A stretch of DNA of 32,395 bases from Alphaproteobacteria bacterium (GTDB lineage: Bacteria > Pseudomonadota > Alphaproteobacteria > UBA828), in NCBI GenBank assembly GCA_022826345.1, contig JAJDVB010000185.1, positions 1 to 32,395 on the forward strand, given 5' to 3'. The position numbers and the translations under genes are program-made. Under the pieces are notes generated by a model, which saw nothing but the letters and a program-made list of their open reading frames with translations, was not told where the DNA came from and made no database searches. Below, piece after piece: positions 16,944 to 24,777 of this stretch. Each line of letters opens with the position of its first letter. The first letter of the stretch is position 1.

Positions 16944-18155
16944 ATGCGTGACAGTGCTGGCAAGCCGTTGCCGTGCCTCTCCAACCGGGCCGCCCGCAAG
17001 CTGTTCCTGGACCGGCACGGCCTTGGGCGGCCGCCGGAGGGAGAGGATCTCACAGGGCTGATCGAGCGGCTGGGATTCGTCCAGATCGACAGCATCGCCA
17101 CGGTCGAACGCGCTCACCACATGATCCTGGCCTCCCGGCGCAGGAGCTACCGGCCGCAACAGCTCAACGACCTTCTGGAACGGCGGCGCACGCTGTTCGA
17201 GCACTGGACCCACGATGCGTCGGTCATCCCCATGTCGTTCTATCCCCACTGGCGGCTGCGGTTCCGCCGCGACGCCGAGATGCTGCGCGCGCGCTGGCAA
17301 AAGTGGCGCGGAGCCGAGTTCGGGGAGCGGTTCGACGAGGTGCTGGAGCGCATCCGTGAGGGTGGGTCCGTCATGGCGCGCGAGCTCGGCGGCGGCCGGC
17401 GGCGTGACGCATCCGCCTGGTGGGACTGGCATCCGTCGAAGACGGCGCTGGAATTCCTCTGGCGCACCGGCGCGCTCGCCATCGACCGGCGCGAGGGCTT
17501 CCAGAAGGTCTTCGACCTGGCCGACCGCGTGATCCCGGCCTCAGCTCGCGCCGCCGTGCCGAACGAGCGGGAAACGCTGGACTGGGCCTGCGCGAGCGCG
17601 CTCGACCGGCTCGGCTTCGCGTCCGCGCGGGAGATCGCAGCCTTCTGGGACACGGCCACTCTCGACGAGGCGCGGTCCTGGTGTACCGCCCGCGACTCCG
17701 GTGAACTGGTCGAGGTCGCGGTGGAAGGCGCACGCTCCGGCGAGGCCCGCCGCTTCTTCGCGCGTCCCGACATATGCGAGCGGGCCGAAAGGGCGCCGGA
17801 GCCACCCGGCGGGGTGCGTGTGCTCAGCCCCTTCGACCCGCTGCTGCGCGACCGCAAGCGCGCCGAATGGCTGTTCGGCTTCCGCTATCGCATCGAGATC
17901 TACGTGCCGGAAAAGAAGCGCGAATACGGCTACTACGTTTTCCCACTGCTGGAGGGCGACCGGCTGGTCGGGCGTATCGACATGCGCCGCCGGGAGGGCC
18001 GCCTCTGCGTGCGGGCGCTCTGGCCCGAGCGCGGCGTGCGCCTCGGCAAGGGCCGGCTGGAGCGCATCGGGCGCGAACTCGACCGCATCGCCCGCTTCTG
18101 CGGCTGCGACGGCCCGGCGTTCGAGAACGGGTGGATCAGGGAGAGCCGGGAGTAG
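16944..18155 (+). CDS. YcaQ/AlkZ-family winged-helix DNA glycosylase
   Basis: Predicted 403-residue protein of the HTH_42 family (YcaQ in E. coli, AlkZ in Streptomyces), tandem winged-helix DNA glycosylases that unhook crosslinked or bulky alkylated bases. The catalytic QxD motif is visible as Q47-I-D49 in GFVQIDSI, followed by HHMILASR and the family segment LFEHWTHDASVIPMSFYPHW. A C-terminal SPFDPLLRDRKRAEWLFGFRYRIEIYVPEKKREYGYYVFPLLEGDRLVGRIDM is the conserved third domain. ATG at 16944 has GAGG 5 nt upstream; an in-frame GTG ten codons earlier is less likely. It stands alone and is convergent with the ACT gene. Confidence 0.88.
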   Translation: MRDSAGKPLPCLSNRAARKLFLDRHGLGRPPEGEDLTGLIERLGFVQIDSIATVERAHHMILASRRRSYRPQQLNDLLERRRTLFEHWTHDASVIPMSFYPHWRLRFRRDAEMLRARWQKWRGAEFGERFDEVLERIREGGSVMARELGGGRRRDASAWWDWHPSKTALEFLWRTGALAIDRREGFQKVFDLADRVIPASARAAVPNERETLDWACASALDRLGFASAREIAAFWDTATLDEARSWCTARDSGELVEVAVEGARSGEARRFFARPDICERAERAPEPPGGVRVLSPFDPLLRDRKRAEWLFGFRYRIEIYVPEKKREYGYYVFPLLEGDRLVGRIDMRRREGRLCVRALWPERGVRLGKGRLERIGRELDRIARFCGCDGPAFENGWIRESRE

Positions 18156-18212
18156 CGGGCGCCGATCCGGGCGGTTTCACCGCAATACGACTTACGCCTC
18201 GTGTCGCCTCCC

Positions 18213-18605
18213 TCATACTGCCGTCTCCGGCTCTACGAGCGACTCCGCTTTGGCGCGATCGTCGGCGGATATGGCGACCGTAGCGTAGCCGTTTCGGCGG
18301 TCCAGGAAGTGCAGGCTCCGGATATTCACACCGGCCTGCTTGAACCTCTCCGCCAGCCTGGCCAGCGCGCCCGGCTCGTCGCGCAGTCTCAGGACGAGCG
18401 ATTCGTCGGATACCGTCTTGAAGCCTGCGTCTGTCAGCGCGCGCAGCGCGCCGTCGTGGTCGTCCGCGGTGAGCGTTATCGCGCCCTTCTCCCCCAGCGC
18501 CTCTGCGCTGATGGTTTCGATATTGATGTTGCGCTCGGCCAAGGCCCCGGCGATGTCGGCGATGACGCCCGCCTCGTTGTTGGCGATGACGACAATCCTG
18601 CTCAT
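18213..18605 (-). CDS. Double ACT-domain regulatory protein
   Basis: Predicted 130-residue protein made of two ACT domains: about 1-65 (MSRIVVIANNEAGVIADIAGALAERNINIETISA) and 68-130 (ESLVLRLRDEPGALARLAERFKQAGVNIRSLHF). ACT domains bind amino acids and dimerise; small two-ACT proteins act as free-standing sensors. Its ATG overlaps the stop of the histidine-decarboxylase-like gene (ATGA), so the two are made together. The likely role is feedback or substrate sensing for that enzyme, which is inference. It has no catalytic or DNA-binding domain. Both ligand loops contain the expected Gly (EAG, EPG). Confidence 0.85.
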   Translation of the reverse strand: MSRIVVIANNEAGVIADIAGALAERNINIETISAEALGEKGAITLTADDHDGALRALTDAGFKTVSDESLVLRLRDEPGALARLAERFKQAGVNIRSLHFLDRRNGYATVAISADDRAKAESLVEPETAV

Positions 18606-19768
18606 GCGGCTGTCCCCGTTTCGTCCTTTGGTGCCGATGCTTCCTGAACGCAATCGTCCACCACGGCGTCGATGGTCTCGCGCGTCACGTGCGGCATCGC
18701 GATGAGGTGCGCGATGTCCTCGTAGGGCGCGAGCTGCCACTTGCGCACGACATCTGCCGGCGGTCTGGGAAACACGACGGTGACAGAGTTCCTGTTGCGC
18801 CACGCGGGGATGCCGCCGTCGTTGAAGCGCTTGACCGCGTACTCCGCCGTCTCGAGGCATCCGTTCACGATGTGCCCGAAGCCCTCCAGCCCCTTCTGCT
18901 CGAACGCGTACCACATCATCAGCGGCGTGATGGCGTTGCGTGAGCCCGTGAGCGTGGTGTCCAACACGCCTACGTACTCGACGGCGCGCGCGATGCGCGA
19001 GACGTATTCGCGCCGGGTCAGCGCGACGCCGCAGGGCAGTGGCGAGCCCACCATCTTGTGCCCGCTGATGGCAACACTGTCGAAGCCTGCGTCGAACCCG
19101 TATGGCTGCGGATCGTCCACGAACGGCAAGATCATGCCGCTGAGCGCAGCGTCCGCGTGCAGGTAGGATCGGGTCACCGCGAGGTCGTCCAGGATGTCGC
19201 GGATCTTGCTCACGTCGTCTACCGCGCCCTTCATCGTCGTGCCGATGTTCGCCATCACGATCGCGGGCGCGTCACGGTTGATGCGAATCGTCTCGTGGAG
19301 ATCGTCGTAATCGATCTCACCGTTGTCCTGGCTCCTGATCATGATGTTGCGCACCTTCAGCACGCTCATGATCTTGACCACGCTGTAGTGAGTATCCTGC
19401 GAGAAATAGACCACGCCGTCGGGAAAGAGTTCCCGCCCCAGGTAGAGACCATACATGTTGCCCTCGGTGCCGCCCGAGGTGACGTAGCCCCAAACCTGTT
19501 CGCGCGAGATGTGCATCAAGTCGGCGAAGATTCCGATGACCTCTCGCTCGATCTCGTGGGTGTTGCTTTGGAAGTTGCTGTCGTGGAAGGGGTCGCCCAC
19601 GTTGTTGAGAGCGTGCCGCATGAAGGGCAGCAGAGCCGTGTAGTCGAAATCCAGATTGCAGGGATAGCCGACAGAATGCCGACCCAACTCGTCGAATTCT
19701 CGAAGAAGGGAATCGAGTCTTTCCAGGTTATCCACGACGGCCCTCGTACCAACTTGTTGCAAGAACAC
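18602..19768 (-). CDS. hdc: Histidine-decarboxylase-like PLP enzyme
   Basis: Predicted 388-residue group II PLP decarboxylase. It follows the short bacterial histidine decarboxylase type (Morganella, about 378 residues) almost throughout: GYPCNLDFDYTALLPF, WGYVTSGGTEGNMYGLYLGRE, DTHYSV, NGEIDYDDL, NIGTTMKGAVDDVSKI, LHADAALSGMILPFVDDP, SGHKM, GSRNAITPLMMW. The PLP lysine is K238, stacking His H127 and pairing Asp D206. The plant serine decarboxylases share this fold, so serine is an alternative substrate. The first codon is GTG; a second GTG at 19735 has a better AGGG site and is a credible start. It overlaps a double-ACT gene and lies downstream of the molybdenum hydroxylase operon. Expected product histamine and CO2. 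Confidence 0.88.
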   Translation of the reverse strand: MFLQQVGTRAVVDNLERLDSLLREFDELGRHSVGYPCNLDFDYTALLPFMRHALNNVGDPFHDSNFQSNTHEIEREVIGIFADLMHISREQVWGYVTSGGTEGNMYGLYLGRELFPDGVVYFSQDTHYSVVKIMSVLKVRNIMIRSQDNGEIDYDDLHETIRINRDAPAIVMANIGTTMKGAVDDVSKIRDILDDLAVTRSYLHADAALSGMILPFVDDPQPYGFDAGFDSVAISGHKMVGSPLPCGVALTRREYVSRIARAVEYVGVLDTTLTGSRNAITPLMMWYAFEQKGLEGFGHIVNGCLETAEYAVKRFNDGGIPAWRNRNSVTVVFPRPPADVVRKWQLAPYEDIAHLIAMPHVTRETIDAVVDDCVQEASAPKDETGTAA

Positions 19769-19918
19769 CAGCTACGCGGAAACGGTCTTCGCCTTACGGT
19801 GACCTTCAGACCACGTTTTCCCGATTGTTATTCAGCGCGTGGGTCGCGCGCCAGTCGGCGCGATCAGCTATTCAAGCGGTTCGATACTTCGGGGTCAAAA
19901 CTGCACGCCGACCGACAC
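19769..19918. other. Gap between the hydroxylase operon and hdc
   Basis: 150 bp with no gene. A TTGACC box on the minus strand (19898-19893) could be part of an hdc promoter, but no convincing -10 sits at the right distance. No terminator hairpin was seen after the large hydroxylase subunit. Confidence 0.3.
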
Positions 19919-22306
19919 TCAAATCTTGCCGAGCGCGCGCAGCACCTTCTGGGGCGTGAAGGGCATGTCGGTGAGCCGCGCGGCGAATGGCGCGAGCGCG
20001 TCGTTGAGCGCGTTCATCACCGCAGCCGGCGCGCCGCAGGTGCCGGCTTCTCCCGCCCCCTTGGCGCCGAGATCGGACTCGAACGTGGGCGAGACCGCAT
20101 GGCCGCAACGCATGTCGGGCAGCTCCGCTGCCATGGGCACGAGATAGTCCGCCATGGTGGCGTTCAGCAGCTGCCCGTCGCTGTCGTACACGCACTGCTC
20201 CCAGAGCGCGGCGCCCAGCCCCTGCACGATACCGCCCCGGATCTGCTCGTCCACGAGCAGCGGGTTGATGACGGTGCCGCAGTCCTCGATGCACCAGTGA
20301 CCCAGCAGGGAGATGAAGCCGGTCTCGACATCGACCTCCAGGTATGAAGCCTGCGCGCCGTTGGTGAAGGCGAAGGGGTATTGGCGCGGGACATAGTGGC
20401 GAGTCGCGACCAGCTCCGACTGGAAGCCGTCCGGCAGGGTATCGGGCCGGTAGTAGCAGACGCGCCCGACCTCATCGAGGCCGATGCGTTCTGCGCCGGT
20501 CCCCCTGTCCACCACGACCCCGCCCTGGATGTCCAGGTTCTCCGCCTCCTCCTGCAGCATGACCGCCGCCGCCCGCAGAATTTGCTGCCTGAGCGCGCGG
20601 CCCGCCTGGGCCACCGCCTCTCCGCCTATGCCGGCCGCGCGCGAGGCCCATGTGCCGCCGCCATAGGGCGTGTGGTCCGTGTCGCCGGTGACGATCTTGA
20701 GCCGTTCGGGAGGAACGCCGACGGCCGTCGCCGCGACCTGCGAGATCACCGCTTCCATGCCCTGGCCCTGCTCGGTCGCGCCCGTCGCGACGAACACGTT
20801 GCCCCTGGCGTCGAGGCGCATCGTCGCCCCGTCCTGGGCGGATATGCGCGCGCCGCCCACGCCGTAGAACATCGCGGACGGGTTCGTCACCTCGATGAAG
20901 CTGGCAAGGCCGATGCCGCGATAGACCCCCTCGGCGCGAAGGGCGTCGCGCTCCGCCTTCAGGGCGTCGTAGTCCATCGCGTCCAGGAGCTTCGCGAGGC
21001 TTTCCTGGTGCGAAAGGTTCTCGAACGGCAGCCCCTGCGCCGACTTGCAGGGATAGGAGTCGTCCGCGCGCAGGTTCCTGCGGCGAATCTCGGCCGGATC
21101 GAGGCCGGTCGCGCGCGCCGCCGCATCCACGAGCCCCTCGGTCACCGCGCATTTGACCGGGTGTCCGACCGCGCGGTACTGGCACATCATGTTCTTGTTC
21201 TGGAAGACGACGGTCGCCTGCGCCCGGTAGTGGTCGAACGCATAGGGGCCGCCCGTCAGGTTCACGATCTGGTTCGCCTCGATGCCGCTCGTGCGCGGGT
21301 ACATTGAATAGGGGCCGATCCCGCTGAGCGCGTCGATCTCGAACGCGAGAATGGTGCCGTCGTCCCTGACGGCGACCTTCCCCACGACCCGCTGGTCGCG
21401 CGCGTGGATGTCGGACAGGAAGCTCTCCAGCCTGTCCGCCACGAACTTGACCGGCCGCTTGAGCAGGAGCGAGAGCCCGACGGTCGCGATCTCGTCCGCA
21501 TAGGTGTGGACCTTGATCCCGAACGATCCGCCGACATCGCGCGCGATGACGCGGACCCGGTGTTCGTCCAGGCGGAAATGGGTCGCGAGGATGTTCTGCA
21601 CCATGTGCGGGCACTGGTTGTTGTGCCACACGGTGAGCTGTCCTTCCCCCGGGTTCCAGTCCGCGAGGATGGCGCGCGGCTCGACGCACACCCCGGTGTG
21701 CCGGGCGAAGACATAGGTTTCCTCGACGATATGGTCGGCCTCCGCATAGGCCGCCTCGATATCGCCGAAATCAGCATTGCGCCGCCAGGCGAGGTTGTCG
21801 CCGAGGCTTTCGTGGATGACGGTCGTGGCGGGGTCGAGCGCGGTCTGGGCGTCGGTGACGGCGGGCAGCACCTCCCAGTCGATCTTCACGAGCTCCGCCG
21901 CATCCTCGGCCCTGGCGCGGCTCTCGGCGACCACCGCGACCACCGCCTCGCCCTGCCAGGTCGCCGTCTCCAGCGGCAGTGCATATTGCGGTGCCGACTT
22001 GAGGCCTTTCAGATGCGACAGCACGCCGACCCAGGGGTCGTGTATCTCCGCGAGCTCGCGTCCGGTCACGACCGCGATCACCCCTGGTGCTGCCATGGCT
22101 GCTTCCGCGTCGATGGACCCGATCCGGGCATGCGCGTGGGGAGAGCGCACGAAGGCCGCGTGCCCCGCCCGCCCGCCGGTCTCGATATCGTCGACGAAGG
22201 CGCCGTGCCCTTCCGCGAGGCGGGGCGCATTGGGGCGCGGAACCGACCGGCCGATATAGGAGTTCGGGCGATCGAGGAGCCAGCGGTCCGCGATGAGATC
22301 GGTCAT
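19919..22306 (-). CDS. Molybdenum hydroxylase large (molybdopterin) subunit, CoxL-like
   Basis: Predicted 795-residue Mo-binding catalytic subunit of the xanthine dehydrogenase/aldehyde oxidase family. YIGRSVPRPNAPRLAEGHGAFVDDI is the usual start, GGSFGIKVHTYADE is the first cofactor region, and GAKGAGEAGTCGAP holds the catalytic Glu near residue 753. True form I CO dehydrogenases carry an AYxCSFR loop; here the equivalent stretch is MCQYRAVGHPVKC, so CO is not the expected substrate. Its ATG overlaps the small-subunit stop (ATGA) with GGAGG 6 nt before. A longer frame to 22645 runs through the neighbour out of phase and was rejected. Substrate is probably an N-heterocycle or aldehyde; not determinable. 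Confidence 0.93.
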   Translation of the reverse strand: MTDLIADRWLLDRPNSYIGRSVPRPNAPRLAEGHGAFVDDIETGGRAGHAAFVRSPHAHARIGSIDAEAAMAAPGVIAVVTGRELAEIHDPWVGVLSHLKGLKSAPQYALPLETATWQGEAVVAVVAESRARAEDAAELVKIDWEVLPAVTDAQTALDPATTVIHESLGDNLAWRRNADFGDIEAAYAEADHIVEETYVFARHTGVCVEPRAILADWNPGEGQLTVWHNNQCPHMVQNILATHFRLDEHRVRVIARDVGGSFGIKVHTYADEIATVGLSLLLKRPVKFVADRLESFLSDIHARDQRVVGKVAVRDDGTILAFEIDALSGIGPYSMYPRTSGIEANQIVNLTGGPYAFDHYRAQATVVFQNKNMMCQYRAVGHPVKCAVTEGLVDAAARATGLDPAEIRRRNLRADDSYPCKSAQGLPFENLSHQESLAKLLDAMDYDALKAERDALRAEGVYRGIGLASFIEVTNPSAMFYGVGGARISAQDGATMRLDARGNVFVATGATEQGQGMEAVISQVAATAVGVPPERLKIVTGDTDHTPYGGGTWASRAAGIGGEAVAQAGRALRQQILRAAAVMLQEEAENLDIQGGVVVDRGTGAERIGLDEVGRVCYYRPDTLPDGFQSELVATRHYVPRQYPFAFTNGAQASYLEVDVETGFISLLGHWCIEDCGTVINPLLVDEQIRGGIVQGLGAALWEQCVYDSDGQLLNATMADYLVPMAAELPDMRCGHAVSPTFESDLGAKGAGEAGTCGAPAAVMNALNDALAPFAARLTDMPFTPQKVLRALGKI

Positions 22307-22785
22307 GACGGGCCTCCTTCGCGCGCGCGGGCCATCTCGAACGCATCCACGATCGCCTCGTAGCCCGTACACCGGCAGTAATTTCCCGAGATAAATTCGC
22401 GGATCTCCTGCCGGCTCGCGGCGGGATTGCGTTCCCTGAGCTCGGCCAAGGTCAGCAGCATGCCGGGGGTGCAGTAGCCGCACTGCAGCGCGTTGCGCTC
22501 GACGAATGCCCCCTGGAGGTCGCGGATCTCGCCCGTGTCGCTCAGCCCCTCGATGGTCCAGACATCGGCGCCGTCCGCCTGCGCGGCCAGCATGAGGCAG
22601 CCGCGCACGATGCGCCCGTCCACCCGCACGGTGCAGGCGCCGCACACGCCGTGCTCGCAGCCGACATGACTGCCGGTGAGGCCGAGCTCCTCGCGCAGGA
22701 AGTCCACCAGGTTCATCCGCGCCTCGATGCGGCGGCTCGCCCGCTCGCCGTTGACCCGCAGGCCGACTTCGACGGTCCTTTCCAT
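22303..22785 (-). CDS. Molybdenum hydroxylase small 2Fe-2S subunit, CoxS-like
   Basis: Predicted 160-residue iron-sulfur subunit that passes electrons from the Mo centre to FAD. The plant-ferredoxin-like cluster ligands are C43, C48, C51 and C63 (GCEHGVCGACTV), and the second cluster ligands are C102, C105, C137 and C139 (QCGYCTPGM, YCRCTGY). All eight are present. Length is normal. Middle gene of the M-S-L operon; 12 nt separate it from the FAD-subunit stop, and it overlaps the large-subunit start. Confidence 0.95.
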   Translation of the reverse strand: MERTVEVGLRVNGERASRRIEARMNLVDFLREELGLTGSHVGCEHGVCGACTVRVDGRIVRGCLMLAAQADGADVWTIEGLSDTGEIRDLQGAFVERNALQCGYCTPGMLLTLAELRERNPAASRQEIREFISGNYCRCTGYEAIVDAFEMARAREGGPS

Positions 22786-22797
22786 CGCTCCCCTCCC

Positions 22798-23652
22798 TCA
22801 GGCCGCCATCGGGGCTAGAACACGCGTGGCGAGCACCCCGGCGAGATGCCGGCGCATCGCCGCATCCGCATTCAGGTCCTCGAACGGGTCGAGCTCTTCC
22901 TTGAGTGCATCGGCGATCCGGGCGCCGAGGGCGTCCGACCAGCTCTCGCCTTCGAGCAGCGCCGCGCTCCGCACAGCGGAGACGGGCCGCTCGCCCGCCC
23001 CGAAGAACACGAGGCGGCCCTGGCCGAACCTGCCGTCCGCCATCTCGACATGGGCGGCGAGTCCGATCATCGCGTAGTCGCCGTGCCGCCGCGCCAGTTC
23101 CATGAAGCCCGACTTCCAGCCCGCGCCGATGCCCGGAACGTCGACTGCGGTCAGCACCTCGCCCGGCTCGAGGGCAGTCTCGTAGAGGCCCTGGAAGAAC
23201 GCGTCCGCATCCACGGTTCGGGTGCCGCCCTTCCCCGCAATCGTCATCCGCGCGCCGAGGGCGACCGCGCAGGCCGGGAGCTCGGCCGCCGGGTCGGCGA
23301 GCGCGAGGGAGCCGCCGAACGTGCCGCGATTGCGGACCGCCGGATGGGCGATATGCGGCATGGCGCTGGCGATGAGCGGCGCCCGGGAGGCGACGAGGTC
23401 CGAGGCCTCCACCTCGGCATGGCGGGTCATGGCGCCGATCCGAAGCCCATCGTCGGTTTCCTCGATGCCCGCAAGGCCCGGCACGCGGCCGATATCGACC
23501 AGAATCTGGGGAGCGGAGAGCCGCATGTTGAGGGTGGCCATCAGGCTCTGGCCGCCGGCAAGAACTCTCGCGTCCTCCCCGTGCTCGTCCAGCAGGCCGA
23601 TGGCGTCTTCGAGGCTTTCCGGCCTGACGTAGGCGAATGGAGCAGGTTTCAT
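22798..23652 (-). CDS. Molybdenum hydroxylase FAD subunit, CoxM-like
   Basis: Predicted 284-residue FAD-binding subunit. The family motifs AGGQSLM (32-38) and RNRGTFGGSLALADPAAELPA (from 107) contact FAD. FAYVRPESLEDAIGLL is the usual N-terminus. The ATG overlaps the stop of a broken upstream reading frame (TCATGA), so the original operon had a fourth gene in front. It forms a heterotrimer (or its dimer) with the two next genes and would pass electrons on to an acceptor. Confidence 0.94.
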   Translation of the reverse strand: MKPAPFAYVRPESLEDAIGLLDEHGEDARVLAGGQSLMATLNMRLSAPQILVDIGRVPGLAGIEETDDGLRIGAMTRHAEVEASDLVASRAPLIASAMPHIAHPAVRNRGTFGGSLALADPAAELPACAVALGARMTIAGKGGTRTVDADAFFQGLYETALEPGEVLTAVDVPGIGAGWKSGFMELARRHGDYAMIGLAAHVEMADGRFGQGRLVFFGAGERPVSAVRSAALLEGESWSDALGARIADALKEELDPFEDLNADAAMRRHLAGVLATRVLAPMAA

Positions 23653-23837
23653 GAGCGCGTTCCCCCGCTATTGCGCCGGATGAGCATCATCGGGATGTCG
23701 TTCAGCTCCACCCCATAGGGGATGGACGAGAGCGTACCGTGTTTGCTCCGGATGTCGAAGGGCCGGTCGTCCGCCGCGCAGCCGGCGACTTAGTCGATGC
23801 CTGCCTCGGCAGTCATTACGACCTGATATTCGGGTGT
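23649..23837 (-). pseudogene. Remnant of polysaccharide-deacetylase/PuuE-like gene, 3' end
   Basis: One continuous minus-strand frame of about 62 codons reads ...TAEAGID, then an in-frame TAA (23792-23790), then VAGCAADDRPFDIRSKHG and TLSSIPYGVELNDIP before a TGA that overlaps the CoxM start as ATGA. DDRPF...SIPY.VELNDIP is the C-terminal signature of polysaccharide deacetylases of the PuuE (allantoinase-like) branch. The TAA sits where that family usually has Tyr (AGIDY). The 5' part is missing and the frame ends where the 38-bp repeat starts. Both truncation and a nonsense codon point to decay. Family match is from memory of the signature. Confidence 0.62.
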
Positions 23838-23841
23838 GTGC

Positions 23842-23879
23842 GCCCTACGCGCCCCTGAGCCGCGGATCGAGCGCGTCGC
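23842..23879. repeat. 38-bp direct repeat, right copy (DppC 3' end)
   Basis: Matches 12370-12407 at 36 of 38 bases. Here it encodes the minus-strand ending DALDPRLRGA of a DppC-type permease, where LDPRLR is the usual family ending, so this is likely the native copy. The two copies lie 11,472 bp apart in direct orientation. The left edge abuts the truncated deacetylase remnant. Confidence 0.8.
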
Positions 23880-24774
23880 GCAAGCCGTCGCCGATGTAGT
23901 TGACGCTCAGCACCGTGAGCGAGATGGCCAGTCCGGGCCAGAGCACGCGCTCCGGCGTGACCGAGATGAAGTTGGCGCCGTCGAAGAGCAGCCGCCCCCA
24001 GGTCGGAAAGTCCGGCGGGAAGCCCAGCCCTAAGAACGAAAGCGCCGATTCCGTGATGATCGCGTTGGCGATGCCGAGCGTCGCGGACACCATGATCGGA
24101 CTCAGCACGTTGGGCAGGATGTGGCGGGTGATGATGCGCCGCCTGCGCGTCCCGATGCTCCGCGCCGCGGTCACGAACTCGCGCTCGCGGAGCGCCAGCA
24201 CGTCGCCCCGCACGATGCGCGCGGTCTGCATCCAGCTCGTGATGCCGATGATGAACACCACCAGCAGGAAGATCCCGGTCTCCGGGCCGAATGCGGCGCG
24301 CAAGCTGTCCCGGAACAGCATGATGACCACCAGCAAGAGCGGCAGAAGCGGCAGCGCCAGGAACATGTCGGTGAGCCGCATCAAGAGACCGTCGAGCCCT
24401 CTGAAGAATCCTGCGAGCACGCCCACCAGCGTGCCCAGTACAAGCGCAATCATCATCGCGGTGAAGCCGACCGCGAGGGATATGCGCCCGCCCGCCAGCA
24501 CCTGGGCCAGTGTGTCGCGACCGAGGTTGTCGGTCCCCATCGGGTGCTTGAGCGAGGGGCCCTGGTTCTTCGCCAGGATGTCGAGGTAGTTCGGGTCAAT
24601 CGTGTGGATCAGCGGACCGACGGCGACCGCGAGCGCGATGGCGATGAACACGCCTGCGCCCGCCAGCGCGCCGGTGTGGTTGCGGAAGGCGAGCCACACG
24701 TCCATCCAGAGCGAGCGATGGCGCTGTGCCCCGCGCGAGGGGGCGGAGAGGCTGGACGAGGGCGCCGCCGGCAT
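23845..24774 (-). CDS. Dpp/Opp-type ABC permease, DppC-like
   Basis: Predicted 309-residue inner-membrane permease (OppBC family). The N-terminal cytoplasmic part and first membrane segment (AGAGVFIAIALAVAVGPLI) are followed by GTDNLGRDTLAQVLAGGRISLAVG, a DppC hallmark. The coupling loop is REREFVTAARSIGTRRRRIITRHILPNVLSPIM. It ends GLRDALDPRLRGA as the family usually does. Last gene of the importer operon, 3 nt after the DppB-like stop. Confidence 0.94.
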   Translation of the reverse strand: MPAAPSSSLSAPSRGAQRHRSLWMDVWLAFRNHTGALAGAGVFIAIALAVAVGPLIHTIDPNYLDILAKNQGPSLKHPMGTDNLGRDTLAQVLAGGRISLAVGFTAMMIALVLGTLVGVLAGFFRGLDGLLMRLTDMFLALPLLPLLLVVIMLFRDSLRAAFGPETGIFLLVVFIIGITSWMQTARIVRGDVLALREREFVTAARSIGTRRRRIITRHILPNVLSPIMVSATLGIANAIITESALSFLGLGFPPDFPTWGRLLFDGANFISVTPERVLWPGLAISLTVLSVNYIGDGLRDALDPRLRGA

Positions 24775-24777
24775 CGC

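Noticed and set aside
18156..18212. Bidirectional terminator between the convergent glycosylase and ACT genes
   Set aside because: No stem of useful length was found in the 57 bp.
22307..22645. N-terminal extension of the large hydroxylase subunit
   Set aside because: It overlaps the 2Fe-2S gene in another frame; the ATG at 22306 has GGAGG and begins the conserved N-terminus.
19919..23652. CO dehydrogenase (coxMSL)
   Set aside because: The CO-dehydrogenase active-site loop is missing, so only the hydroxylase family can be claimed.
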